From Ignavibacteriota bacterium (lineage in GTDB: Bacteria > Bacteroidota > Ignavibacteria > Ignavibacteriales > Melioribacteraceae): a stretch of DNA of 47,889 nt. Location of the stretch: NCBI GenBank assembly GCA_002746605.1, contig PDPT01000052.1, positions 1 through 47,889 on the forward strand, given 5' to 3'. The position numbers and the translations under genes were made by a program. The notes below the pieces were generated by a model. That model was not told the origin of the DNA. It saw only the letters and a list, made by a program, of their open reading frames with translations, and did no database searches. Positions 25,003 to 33,634 of the stretch are shown piece after piece. The stretch's first letter is position 1. Each line of letters begins with the position of its first letter.

Positions 25003-25540
25003 AATAACAGTAGCAATATTTTTTATTGCATTTATAAGCATTTCAGCACAAAGTGACGATTATTCAAAATATCCCGGTTACGCAAACTTCGGAAATTTAT
25101 CCGCTCTTGAAGACGGTGAAGAAATTACAGAAATTTTAATAGAAGAGAAACTGTTAAGAATGGTAGCCAAATTTACTCAAGATGATGAAGAACTTTCTGA
25201 TATGATTGGTGGACTTAAACTAATTAAAGTAAACACATTTAAAGTTACCACTAATAATGAACAGCAGCTAATACAAAAAGCAAAGCTTATCGATAAAGAT
25301 TTAATATCTAAAAGATGGGATAGAATTGTGAAAAACAAATCAAAAGATAATGTTACAAATGTTTATGTAAAAACAAAAAGTGATGAAGATTTTGAAGGCT
25401 TAACAGTTGTTTCCATAAACAAAAACGGTGAAGCATCCTTTGTAAATATTGTAGGAAAAATAAATGTAGATGCCCTTGGTAAACTTGGAGCCAAGTTCGA
25501 TATTCCCGGTGTTGATAACATTAAGAAGAATAAAAAATAA
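24986..25540 (+). CDS. DUF4252-type secreted protein
   Basis: The 184-residue protein has a signal peptide (ITVAIFFIAFISISAQ) and a body that fits DUF4252: a charged helix (EEKLLRMVAKFTQDDEELSD), the LKLIKVNTFKV strand, a long central helix, and the strand pair NVYVKTKSDE / GLTVVSINKNGEASFVNIVG. Such proteins are periplasmic or surface components of unknown role encoded with ECF sigma factors. The ATG overlaps the putative anti-sigma gene by 17 bases and has AGGAG upstream. It is paired with the next lipoprotein of the same family. Confidence 0.75.
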   Translation: MEKLIKITVAIFFIAFISISAQSDDYSKYPGYANFGNLSALEDGEEITEILIEEKLLRMVAKFTQDDEELSDMIGGLKLIKVNTFKVTTNNEQQLIQKAKLIDKDLISKRWDRIVKNKSKDNVTNVYVKTKSDEDFEGLTVVSINKNGEASFVNIVGKINVDALGKLGAKFDIPGVDNIKKNKK

Positions 25541-25561
25541 GAACCTAAACGGAATTTAAAA

Positions 25562-26110
25562 ATGAAAAAGGTTAAACATTTAATAATAATTTTAATTATG
25601 GCTTTGCTTAGTTCAAGCTGTATAGGTGTAAATAGAGAATTCAAAAATATTCGTTCTTCAATTATGGGAAATATTAATGATGACTTTAAAAAAGAATTTG
25701 AGTTCTCTGTTGGACCTGTAGGTTTTTTTATTGTAAATCAGTTTGTAAGATTTTCTGATACTGATGCAAAAGAAAACATTGAACAAATTTTGAACAAAGT
25801 TAACAATATCCATATAGGAATTTATAACCGACTATCAAATTCATCTAAGCTTTCTTTTGGTTTATTTAAAGAACTTTCAAAATCTGTAATAAACGAAAGT
25901 TGGAAACCAATAATAAAAACAGTAAGTAAGAATGAACTTGTAGGCATATTTATTAAAGAATTAGATGCAGATCATATTCGAGAATTATTTGTAGTAACGC
26001 TAAGCAGCGAAGAATTAGTTTTGGTAAAACTTGAAGGAAATATTGGAGCAATAATAGATCAGGTAATTAAAAGCCATAGCAATAATTTAAGAGTAACCGG
26101 TTATTCATAA
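25562..26110 (+). CDS. DUF4252-like lipoprotein
   Basis: The 182-residue protein begins with a lipoprotein signal ending in the lipobox SSS-C near residue 20. Its body follows the same plan as its upstream neighbour: an N-terminal helical part, GIYNRLSNSSKL, a VSKNELVGIFIKELDADHIRELFVVTLSSEELVLVKLEGNIG strand block, and a short helix at the end. It is spaced 21 bases from the previous gene and is the last of the sigma/anti-sigma/DUF4252 operon. Two DUF4252 members in tandem, one soluble and one lipidated, suggest a periplasmic sensing or feedback pair, which is inference. Confidence 0.72.
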   Translation: MKKVKHLIIILIMALLSSSCIGVNREFKNIRSSIMGNINDDFKKEFEFSVGPVGFFIVNQFVRFSDTDAKENIEQILNKVNNIHIGIYNRLSNSSKLSFGLFKELSKSVINESWKPIIKTVSKNELVGIFIKELDADHIRELFVVTLSSEELVLVKLEGNIGAIIDQVIKSHSNNLRVTGYS

Positions 26111-26432
26111 TTTTTGAAACTGCTAAAAATAAAATTGATTTTAATGCTGAACGGCTATCGAGCTGACTCTTCCAAAATAAGTGTAAAAGTGGAAATATAG
26201 TTTTCAGCATTTAACTTTTTATATTATGAAACAATGTCCTGCTGTCTCTAAATATTCCTGAATCTGCTGCTTAATATGTAAGTTTAGCGTAACAAAATTT
26301 TTAAATTTTCAAACATTTACATTACATATAATCTAACTCAGAAAAACATAGATATTTAACAATTATATCTTTCCGCAAACATCATTTTTTTTTGATAAAT
26401 TTAAATAGTTTAAAAAATAAAAAGAGGTAAAA
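26111..26432. other. Intergenic region with a large inverted repeat
   Basis: These 322 bases hold no credible gene. The first half contains the stem-loop described separately; the second half is AT-rich and should contain the promoter of the M3 peptidase gene, whose ATG at 26433 has AGAGG eight bases or so upstream. I could not assign specific promoter hexamers. Confidence 0.5.
26143..26211 (+). terminator. Nested inverted repeat downstream of the DUF4252 operon
   Basis: Outer arms AATGCTGAA (26143-26151) and TTCAGCATT (26203-26211) pair perfectly; inside, TTCCA (26170-26174) and TGGAA (26190-26194) can pair too. TTAACTTTTTAT follows. It may end the operon transcript or be a small dispersed repeat; the arms resemble the stem of the hairpin at 35814-35850. 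Confidence 0.5.
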
Positions 26433-28535
26433 ATGAAGAGGTTGATTATGACAATTTTTGCGGGATTTATATTACTATCAAATGTATTTTCACAAGATAA
26501 TGAAAATCCGTTTTTAACTGAAAGGGAAACCCCTTTTGGAACACCTCCTTTCGATAAAATTAAAACGGAACACTACTTGCCTGCATTTGAAGCCGGTATT
26601 GAAGAGCAAAAAAAAGAAATTGATGCAATTGTGAATAATCAAGATGAACCAACGTTTAAAAATACAATTGAAGCTCTTGATGCTTCCGGTGCTTTGCTTA
26701 CTGATGTAAATAGAATTTTTGGTGCAATGCAAGGAGCAATGAATAATAGTGATATTGAAAAAATTTCTCTTGAAATAACACCAAAACTGACAAAGCATAA
26801 GGATAACATAAAATTAAACAAAAAACTTTTTGAAAGAATTAAGAATGTTTATCTTAAAAAAGATAACTTAAACTTAACAACCGAACAACAGAAACTTCTT
26901 GAAAAATATTATAAAAAATTTGTAAGAGGCGGAGCAAACTTAAATGATGCTGATAAAGATAAGTTAAGAAAGATAAATGAAAAACTCGGACTACTTACAT
27001 TAAAGTTCGGAAAAAATGTTCTTAACGAAACTAATAAATTTGAAATGATTATTGAAGATAAAAATAATTTGGAAGGATTACCTGAATCTGTGATTGCTGG
27101 AGCGAAAGCTGCTGCAAAAGAAAAAGGTTACGAGAATAAATGGTTATTTACAATTCACAAGCCAAGTATGATTCCTTTCTTGCAGTATTCAAAGAAGAGA
27201 GATTTAAGAAAGAAAATTTATACTGCCTATTTTATGAAAGGTGATAACAACGATGAATTCGATAATAAAAAAATCATTTCGGAAATTGTAAATCTCAGAA
27301 TTCAAAAAGCCAAATTACTCGGTTATAAAAATCATGCTGAATTTATCCTTGAAGAAAATATGGCTGCGAATCCTAAAAATGTTTATGAGCTTTTGCATAA
27401 ACTTTGGAAACCCGCACTCGAAAGAGCAAAAGCTGAAAGAGATGAAATGCAAAAGTTAGTTTACGAAGAAGGAAATAATTTTAAAATTCAACCTTGGGAT
27501 TGGTGGTATTACGCAGAAAAATTAAAGAAAGCAAAATATAATTTGGATGAAACAGAATTAAGACCATATTTCAAAGTAGAAAATGTTATAGCCGGTGTTT
27601 TTGGTTTAGCAACAGATTTGTGGGGACTTCAGTTTGAAGAAAGAACAGATATTCCTAAATATCATCCAGATGTAAAAGTTTTTGAAGTAAAAGAAGCTGA
27701 TGGTTCGCACATCGGAGTACTTTATACGGATTATTTTCCAAGAGCAAGTAAAAGAGGCGGAGCTTGGATGGATGCTTTTCGTAAACAATATAAAAAAGAC
27801 GGAAAAATGATTTCTCCTATTATTTATAATGTTGGTAATTTTTCTAAACCTACGGACGATAAACCCGCTCTCTTAAGTCTTGATGAAGTGAGCACTCTTT
27901 TCCATGAGTTCGGGCATGCCATACACGGATTACTTTCTAATTGCACTTATGAATCAATTTCGGGAACATCAACTCCAAGAGATTTTGTAGAGTTTCCTTC
28001 GCAAGTAATGGAAAATTGGTGTTTACATCCCGATGTATTAAAAAAATATGCAAAACATTATGAAACCGGTGAAACGATACCTGAAGAATTAATCAAAAAA
28101 TTAAAAAATGCAAGTCTCTTTAATCAAGGTTTTGAAACCGTAGAATATCTTGCAGCTTCAATTTTAGATATGGATTATCACACTTTGGAAAATGAAACCG
28201 ATCTTGATGTAAATGAATTTGAAAAAAATTCCATGAAAGAAATTAACTTGATTGATGAAATCATACCCAGATACCGAAGCACATATTTTAATCATATTTT
28301 TTCAGGTGAATATTCTGCAGGTTACTACGGTTATATTTGGTCGGCTGTTTTAGATGCAGATGCTTTTAATGCTTTTGTTTCAACAGGGAATGTTTATGAT
28401 AAAGAATTAGCTGATAAATACAGAAAGTATATTTTATCTTCCGGCGGAACGGATGACTCGATGAAGCTATACAAAAAATTCAGAGGAAATGAACCGGAAA
28501 TTGAACCATTGTTAAAGAGAAGAGGATTAAACTAA
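26433..28535 (+). CDS. M3 family metallopeptidase (peptidyl-dipeptidase Dcp-like), secreted
   Basis: The 700-residue protein has a signal peptide (LIMTIFAGFILLSNVFSQ) followed by the Dcp/oligopeptidase A N-terminal pattern NPFLTERETPFGTPPFDKIK and HYLPAFEAGI. The zinc site is H491-E-F-G-H495 with the third ligand E520 in DFVEFPSQVMENW; the substrate-side Tyr/His segment SAGYYGYIWSAVLDADAF is intact. Length and motifs match peptidyl-dipeptidase Dcp, which removes C-terminal dipeptides. With a signal peptide it should act in the periplasm, processing peptides taken up from outside. Monocistronic; a hairpin follows. Confidence 0.93.
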   Translation: MKRLIMTIFAGFILLSNVFSQDNENPFLTERETPFGTPPFDKIKTEHYLPAFEAGIEEQKKEIDAIVNNQDEPTFKNTIEALDASGALLTDVNRIFGAMQGAMNNSDIEKISLEITPKLTKHKDNIKLNKKLFERIKNVYLKKDNLNLTTEQQKLLEKYYKKFVRGGANLNDADKDKLRKINEKLGLLTLKFGKNVLNETNKFEMIIEDKNNLEGLPESVIAGAKAAAKEKGYENKWLFTIHKPSMIPFLQYSKKRDLRKKIYTAYFMKGDNNDEFDNKKIISEIVNLRIQKAKLLGYKNHAEFILEENMAANPKNVYELLHKLWKPALERAKAERDEMQKLVYEEGNNFKIQPWDWWYYAEKLKKAKYNLDETELRPYFKVENVIAGVFGLATDLWGLQFEERTDIPKYHPDVKVFEVKEADGSHIGVLYTDYFPRASKRGGAWMDAFRKQYKKDGKMISPIIYNVGNFSKPTDDKPALLSLDEVSTLFHEFGHAIHGLLSNCTYESISGTSTPRDFVEFPSQVMENWCLHPDVLKKYAKHYETGETIPEELIKKLKNASLFNQGFETVEYLAASILDMDYHTLENETDLDVNEFEKNSMKEINLIDEIIPRYRSTYFNHIFSGEYSAGYYGYIWSAVLDADAFNAFVSTGNVYDKELADKYRKYILSSGGTDDSMKLYKKFRGNEPEIEPLLKRRGLN

Positions 28536-28544
28536 AAAATTGAT

Positions 28545-28569
28545 GCCCGGGTTTTTATCTAATTCGGGC
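28545..28569 (+). terminator. Weak hairpin after the M3 peptidase gene
   Basis: GCCCG (28545-28549) pairs with CGGGC (28565-28569), and two G-T and two A-T pairs can extend the stem inward. The tail TGATGATTTTATTT is only moderately T-rich, so it is at best a partial terminator before ktrB. Confidence 0.5.
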
Positions 28570-28594
28570 TGATGATTTTATTTCCAGATAAATT

Positions 28595-29971
28595 ATGTTG
28601 TTTATTAAAAAATTATATCTTGAATTATTAAAAAAACTTTCGCCGCAAATTGTATTAACACTTTCGTTTGTTTTTGTAATACTTTTAGGCTCAGTTCTTT
28701 TAATGCAGCCGTTTTCATTAAACGGAACAGAGCTTTCTTTTGGTAATTCTTTGTTTACATCTACCTCTGCAACTTGTGTTACTGGTTTGGCAGTTGTTGA
28801 TACCGGAACACATTTTTCATTAATAGGAAAAATAATTATTCTTCTGTTAATTCAAATAGGCGGACTTGGAGTAATGTCTATCTCTGTTCTGCTCTTGCTT
28901 TTTATCAGAGGAAAATTCGGGATTGGCAGTAGGGAAATTATACAAGAAACATTAACCTACTTTGAAACAAATAACGTGAAAGATTTATTTAAGTCTGTTT
29001 TTATCTTTACAATTACAATAGAAGCTATTGGAGCTGTACTTTTAATAATTCGCTTTCTATTTGATATGCCTTTTGAAGAAGCAGTATTTTCGGGTATCTT
29101 TCATTCCGTTTCTGCTTTTTGTAATGCTGGTTTCAGCTTATTCCCCGATAGCTTGGTGAGATATCAGTCGGACTTCTATGTAAATTTTGTGATAGCCATG
29201 TTAATAATAATAGGCGGAATCGGCTTTATAGTAATGTATGATTTAAAAGATGTTGCAAAAAGAAAAAAAACTTTTAGTCGCTTAACACTTCATTCAAAAA
29301 TTGTTTTAAGGATTTCGGGGTTATTAATAATTGTCGGAGCTATTTTTATCTTCATTTTTGAGTATCATGTTTCAATGAATAATATGGATTTGAAAACAAA
29401 ATTGCTTATGTCTTTTTTTCAGTCAATTACAACAAGAACAGCAGGTTTTAATACTTTAGATATTCATTCTATTTCGATGCCTACATTATTTTTTATTACT
29501 GTGTTGATGTATATCGGAGCTTCACCGGCTTCAACAGGCGGGGGAATAAAAACAACAACAATAGCGGTTTTATACGCTTATATAAAAACAAGAATTAAAA
29601 ACACAAAAAATGTTAATATAAATTTTTCAACACTTCCATCAAAATTAATTTCTAAAGCAATAGTTATAAATGTATTTGCAATAATTATTGTTGTGGCTTC
29701 TGCATTTATTCTAACAATAGTAGAATTAGAACATATACCTTTTAGTGTTAACGGAGATAAGTTCTTAGAAATATTTTTTGAAGTGGTTTCGGCTTTAGGC
29801 ACTGTTGGCTTATCGACAGGCATTACTTCTTATATCTCCATATTTGGTAAATTCATCTTAATTTTGTTAATGATTTGTGGAAGAGTTGGTCCTTTAACAA
29901 TTGCTATGGCAATTGGAGCTAAAGAAAAAATAGATATTAAATACGCAGAAGATAATTTATTAATAGGTTAA
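28595..29971 (+). CDS. ktrB: KtrB/TrkH-type potassium uptake channel subunit
   Basis: The 458-residue membrane protein contains the four M1-P-M2 units of the TrkH/KtrB superfamily. Their selectivity loops can be read in order: TSATCVTGLAVVDTG, SVSAFCNAGFSLFPDS, SITTRTAGFNTLDIHS and VSALGTVGLSTGITS, each with the conserved Gly. It imports K+ with Na+ or H+ coupling. The regulatory RCK subunit follows after one base, so the pair should be co-translated. At 458 residues it fits KtrB. Confidence 0.92.
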   Translation: MLFIKKLYLELLKKLSPQIVLTLSFVFVILLGSVLLMQPFSLNGTELSFGNSLFTSTSATCVTGLAVVDTGTHFSLIGKIIILLLIQIGGLGVMSISVLLLLFIRGKFGIGSREIIQETLTYFETNNVKDLFKSVFIFTITIEAIGAVLLIIRFLFDMPFEEAVFSGIFHSVSAFCNAGFSLFPDSLVRYQSDFYVNFVIAMLIIIGGIGFIVMYDLKDVAKRKKTFSRLTLHSKIVLRISGLLIIVGAIFIFIFEYHVSMNNMDLKTKLLMSFFQSITTRTAGFNTLDIHSISMPTLFFITVLMYIGASPASTGGGIKTTTIAVLYAYIKTRIKNTKNVNINFSTLPSKLISKAIVINVFAIIIVVASAFILTIVELEHIPFSVNGDKFLEIFFEVVSALGTVGLSTGITSYISIFGKFILILLMICGRVGPLTIAMAIGAKEKIDIKYAEDNLLIG

Positions 29972-29972
29972 T

Positions 29973-30629
29973 ATGAAAAATATAGTAGTAGTTGGGTTAA
30001 GTAGTTTCGGTTATTATTTATGTAAAGCTCTTGATAAACATGGTTTTAATATTATGGCTATCGATATGAGTGAGGAGCTTGTAAAAAAAGTAAAACCCTT
30101 TGTTAGAAAGGCTGTTATTGGCGATGCAAGAGATAAAGAATTTTTAATACAACTTGGAGTCCCCGATTTTGATACGGCAATAATTTCCGTAGGAAACAAA
30201 ATGGATTCCAGTATTTTAATTACACTTTATATGAAAGAACTTGAAATAAAAGAAATTATTGCCAAAGCTATTAACGAAGACCATGCAAAAATTTTAGAAA
30301 AAATTGGTGCTACAAGAATAATTTTTCCTGAAAGAGATATGGGTGAAAGAATGGCAAACACACTTATTTCACCTAATTTGCTTGAGTTTATGCCGCTGAC
30401 TGAGGGCTTCAGTTTAATAGAAGTAAATCCCATTAAAGACTGGATTGGTAAAACTTTGAAAGAATTGGATTTGGGCAGTAAATATCATATTCAAATAACC
30501 ATGATAAGACAATTGATTCCAGAACAAGTAATAATTCCGCATGGTGATTATGTTTTCAAAGACAGCGATATTTTATACATAATTGGTGATAACGATAAAA
30601 TTGTAAAATTCCAGAACGATATAAGATAA
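29973..30629 (+). CDS. ktrA: KtrA/TrkA-type RCK regulatory subunit of potassium uptake
   Basis: The 218-residue protein has an RCK_N Rossmann domain (IVVVGLSSFGYYLCKALDKHG, then MAIDMSEELVKK and GDARDKEFL) and an RCK_C domain (about 140-218, FSLIEVNPIKDWIGKTLKELDL, IPHGDYVFKDSDILYIIGD). It binds nucleotides and gates the KtrB channel on the cytoplasmic side. The usual GxGxxG turn reads G-L-S-S-F-G, so the second Gly is Ser; many KtrA proteins read G-L-G-R-F-G. The gene is separated from ktrB by a single base. Confidence 0.92.
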   Translation: MKNIVVVGLSSFGYYLCKALDKHGFNIMAIDMSEELVKKVKPFVRKAVIGDARDKEFLIQLGVPDFDTAIISVGNKMDSSILITLYMKELEIKEIIAKAINEDHAKILEKIGATRIIFPERDMGERMANTLISPNLLEFMPLTEGFSLIEVNPIKDWIGKTLKELDLGSKYHIQITMIRQLIPEQVIIPHGDYVFKDSDILYIIGDNDKIVKFQNDIR

Positions 30630-30731
30630 ATTAAAAAGAATCAAAATAATTTAAGTTGATAATTGAGCAAGATATTTTTTTTAGTTAATTTTAGTTAATC
30701 AAATAAATAAGAATTAAAGTTATAGGTCGTT

Positions 30732-31898
30732 ATGAAAATCCATGAATATCAAGCAAAAGAAATTTTAAGAAAATTTAATGTCCCCGTTCCCGAAGGAAAA
30801 GTTGTTTTTTCTCCCAGTAATGCAGTTACTGCTGCTAAAAAAATAGAAGGAAAAATAAAAGTAGTAAAAGCTCAAATACATGCCGGAGGCAGAGGCAAAG
30901 GCGGTGGTGTAAAGGTTGCTAAAAATATAGATGAAGTAAAAAAATATGCAAAGGAAATTCTCGGGATGAACTTGGTTACACATCAAACCGGACCGGAAGG
31001 AAAAATTGTAAAAAGATTACTTATCGAGCAAGGTGTAAATATTGATAAAGAAATGTATGTTGGTATTACCTTAGATAGAGCACAATCAAAAAATGTAGTA
31101 ATGGTTTCTACCGAAGGCGGTGTGGAAATTGAGAAAGTTGCAGCGGAAACTCCCGAAAAAATTATTAAAGAAACTATTGATCCTGCTGTAGGTATTCAAC
31201 CTTATCAAGCTAGAAAATTAGCTTTTGGATTAGGACTTGAAGGAATTCAATTTAAAAATGCCGTTAAGTTTTTAACTTCTCTTTACAAAGCTTACGAAGC
31301 TACAGATGCTTCAATTGCTGAAATAAATCCACTTGTAGTTACAAAAGAAGGTGATGTTATTGCACTTGATGCTAAAATGAATTTTGATGATAATGCTCTT
31401 TACCGCCATAAAGATATTTTAGAGTATAGAGATTTTGAAGAAGAAGAACCACTTGAAATTGAAGCTTCAAAATATGATTTGAACTATATTAAGTTAGATG
31501 GAAATGTTGGGTGCATGGTAAATGGTGCTGGATTAGCAATGGGAACAATGGATATCATCAAACTTGCGGGCGGAGAGCCTGCTAACTTTCTTGATGTCGG
31601 TGGCGGAGCTAACAAAGAAACAGTTGCAAATGGATTTAAAATTATTTTAAGCGATCCGAATGTAAAAGCTATTTTGATAAATATTTTTGGTGGCATCGTT
31701 CGCTGCGATAGAGTTGCTCAAGGTGTAATAAATGCAGTTAAAGAAGTAAATGTTGAAGTCCCAATTGTAATTCGATTAGAAGGAACAAACGCAGAAGAAG
31801 CAGCTAAGTTACTCGACAAATCCAAAATGAATTTTGAAATTGCAACTACTCTTGAAGATGCAGCTAAAAAAGTTACATCTGTGCTCAAGAATAAATAG
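30732..31898 (+). CDS. sucC: Succinyl-CoA synthetase beta subunit
   Basis: The 388-residue protein is a full-length ATP-grasp subunit: [15 protein letters not shown] at the start, the [15 protein letters not shown] nucleotide-binding segment, [20 protein letters not shown], the [11 protein letters not shown] motif, [14 protein letters not shown] and [12 protein letters not shown]. It forms succinate from succinyl-CoA with substrate-level phosphorylation in the TCA cycle. The alpha subunit gene (sucD), often next to it, is not in this window downstream; the gene on that side is on the other strand. ATG start, 102 bases after ktrA. Confidence 0.96.
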   Translation: MKIHEYQAKEILRKFNVPVPEGKVVFSPSNAVTAAKKIEGKIKVVKAQIHAGGRGKGGGVKVAKNIDEVKKYAKEILGMNLVTHQTGPEGKIVKRLLIEQGVNIDKEMYVGITLDRAQSKNVVMVSTEGGVEIEKVAAETPEKIIKETIDPAVGIQPYQARKLAFGLGLEGIQFKNAVKFLTSLYKAYEATDASIAEINPLVVTKEGDVIALDAKMNFDDNALYRHKDILEYRDFEEEEPLEIEASKYDLNYIKLDGNVGCMVNGAGLAMGTMDIIKLAGGEPANFLDVGGGANKETVANGFKIILSDPNVKAILINIFGGIVRCDRVAQGVINAVKEVNVEVPIVIRLEGTNAEEAAKLLDKSKMNFEIATTLEDAAKKVTSVLKNK

Positions 31899-31938
31899 TT
31901 GCTGCATAAAACATTAGATAGTAAATTTCCGTTATTTT

Positions 31939-32025
31939 GGACAAGCAGCTTAGACTATTCATTAAATTGTTGCGGCAACTTGTCCATTCTTTGACCGATT
32001 TACAGATTATTTTTTTGTCCGTCAA
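31939..32025 (+). terminator. Compound inverted repeats after sucC
   Basis: GGACAAG (31939-31945) pairs with CTTGTCC (31979-31985), and a second pair TTGAC (31991-31995) with GTCAA (32021-32025) encloses TTTTTTTGTCC. Together they can fold at the end of the sucC transcript, before the convergent DUF3108 gene. The second arm set is short, so the function as terminator is only likely. Confidence 0.45.
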
Positions 32026-32123
32026 AATATTTAACTTTTAATATTTCAACTTAAATAAATTACTTCAAGAAAAGCACACGGAATTATACGTACATTTAGT
32101 GTTTAACATCAAGTTTTATCTTT

Positions 32124-32897
32124 TTACCTAACAACGGCAGTTGGTTTTATGCCTTGATATTTAGTTAGTTCTGCATCTATTGACCCAATCAAAATTTTGG
32201 ATTTTACTTTTACGGGCATTTTTACTTTATCATCAGTCAACCAAATAATAATACTTCCTTCACTTTTAAATAGTCCGCCTTCAACTACTAACGGTTCAAT
32301 CATTATGCAATTAAAAGTTCCTGCTTCTACAGTTACGGTTTCTTTACCTCTGTAAACAACTTTTAAGGGATATATTTTATCTTTAAAGAAATTTTCCAGA
32401 TAAAAACTATCGCCTATTTTTAGAGTATCGTAATTGAAAGTTCTTGTAAGATAAAATGCAGAAACTATGTCATTAACATTATCCGGTATTTCATAACTTC
32501 CTTTTTTAGTTTTAGCTAAATTGCGTCTATGATCAAAAAATGCTGAAAAATCCCTTGAATAATTTCCTTCTCTAATATGCTGTTCAAATCTCCACGGAAA
32601 AAGTCCTTCAAGGTCTAAATATGTTTCGTATCTATCTCTAACTTTAAAGAAAGGATCAAAACTTTCTACTGAGTTTACATGAAAAGTAATATGATATGTT
32701 TTTCGTTTAGCTATTTTTCTTATTTTAGGTATTTCCATAAAAGCAACACCTGCAGTTACGAATCCGTATTTTACATCAAAAGTTAATTTTTCACCTACTG
32801 TAAATGCTTTATTTTCTAATTTTCTGAATTCTTTTTTTTGTGCAAAAAGAAAGGTGACGAAAAATAGAAATAGGAATGTGTATTTAATTTTATTCAT
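32124..32897 (-). CDS. DUF3108 family secreted protein
   Basis: The 257-residue protein has a signal peptide (IKYTFLFLFFVTFLFAQ). The body fits DUF3108: AFTVGEKLTFDVKYGFVTAGVAFMEI, the YHITFHVNSVESFDPFFKVRDRYETYLD strand block, DYSRDFSAFFDHR-like turn, VSAFYLTRTF and GTFNCIMIEPLVVEGGLFKSEGSIIIWLTDD. Members form a beta-barrel-like fold of unknown function in the periplasm or outer membrane; some relate to LolB/LolA-type lipid-binding folds. No operon partner: the next gene on the strand starts 85 bases upstream. Confidence 0.82.
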   Translation of the reverse strand: MNKIKYTFLFLFFVTFLFAQKKEFRKLENKAFTVGEKLTFDVKYGFVTAGVAFMEIPKIRKIAKRKTYHITFHVNSVESFDPFFKVRDRYETYLDLEGLFPWRFEQHIREGNYSRDFSAFFDHRRNLAKTKKGSYEIPDNVNDIVSAFYLTRTFNYDTLKIGDSFYLENFFKDKIYPLKVVYRGKETVTVEAGTFNCIMIEPLVVEGGLFKSEGSIIIWLTDDKVKMPVKVKSKILIGSIDAELTKYQGIKPTAVVR

Positions 32898-32982
32898 TTT
32901 TAGCTCAAATATTATTGTTTTATATATAACAGTTAAAATAGCCTTTTAGTTTCAATTAGGTAACAATAAAAATATTGAAAAA

Positions 32983-33588
32983 CTATTTTTTTGAAATATA
33001 TCTATTATTTTTAATATAGAATCTCCAAGGAAGTTCTGTCGATTTTTTAATGCCGATTCTTGTTGTTGCAATAATTTCTTTTTCCTCTATTTTAGGTGCG
33101 TCTAATAAATAAATTTTATCTGAAGTTAAATCTGTGCTGTTGAAACTTCTATCAATTCCAAATGCTTTACAGATTTTTGCAGGTCCGTTTAAAAGATTTA
33201 TTTTTTCTTTGTCACTTATTTTAATTCTGCCATATTTGTTTAATGAAAATTCTTTTATTCCTTCTTTTGGCTCCATTGCTCTCAACAAAACGGCTGTTCC
33301 GTGATTTTTATTTCCCGTTACAATATTAGCACAAAAATGTATCCCGTAGATAAAGTAAACATAAAGAAATCCTCCTTCATTGAACATTATTTTATTTCTC
33401 TCGGTTTTCCCAATGTAAGTATGTGCGGCTTCATCAAGATTACCATCGTAGGCTTCAACTTCCACAATTTTTCCGGAAAGAATTTTTTTTGTTATAGGAT
33501 TATTATAAACAAATATTTTTCCGAGAAGTAATTTGGCAACCGTAAGATTATCCTGTATATAAAATTCTTTTTTTAATTTTTTATTCAT
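32983..33588 (-). CDS. mpg: DNA-3-methyladenine glycosylase (AAG/MPG family)
   Basis: The 201-residue protein matches the AAG/MPG family: VAKLLLGKIFVY, the catalytic-Glu segment KIVEVEAYDGNLDEAAH, the tyrosine-bearing GGFLYVYFIYGIHFCANIV which wedges the flipped base, AVLLRAMEP and LNGPAKICKAFGI near the end. It removes alkylated purines such as 3-methyladenine and hypoxanthine from DNA in base-excision repair. Length is typical (190-210 residues). It is divergent from the S46 peptidase with 46 bases between starts. Confidence 0.94.
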   Translation of the reverse strand: MNKKLKKEFYIQDNLTVAKLLLGKIFVYNNPITKKILSGKIVEVEAYDGNLDEAAHTYIGKTERNKIMFNEGGFLYVYFIYGIHFCANIVTGNKNHGTAVLLRAMEPKEGIKEFSLNKYGRIKISDKEKINLLNGPAKICKAFGIDRSFNSTDLTSDKIYLLDAPKIEEKEIIATTRIGIKKSTELPWRFYIKNNRYISKK

Positions 33589-33634
33589 AAATTAGATTTC
33601 AATAATTACAATAACTTTAAAAATAGGTAAATGT

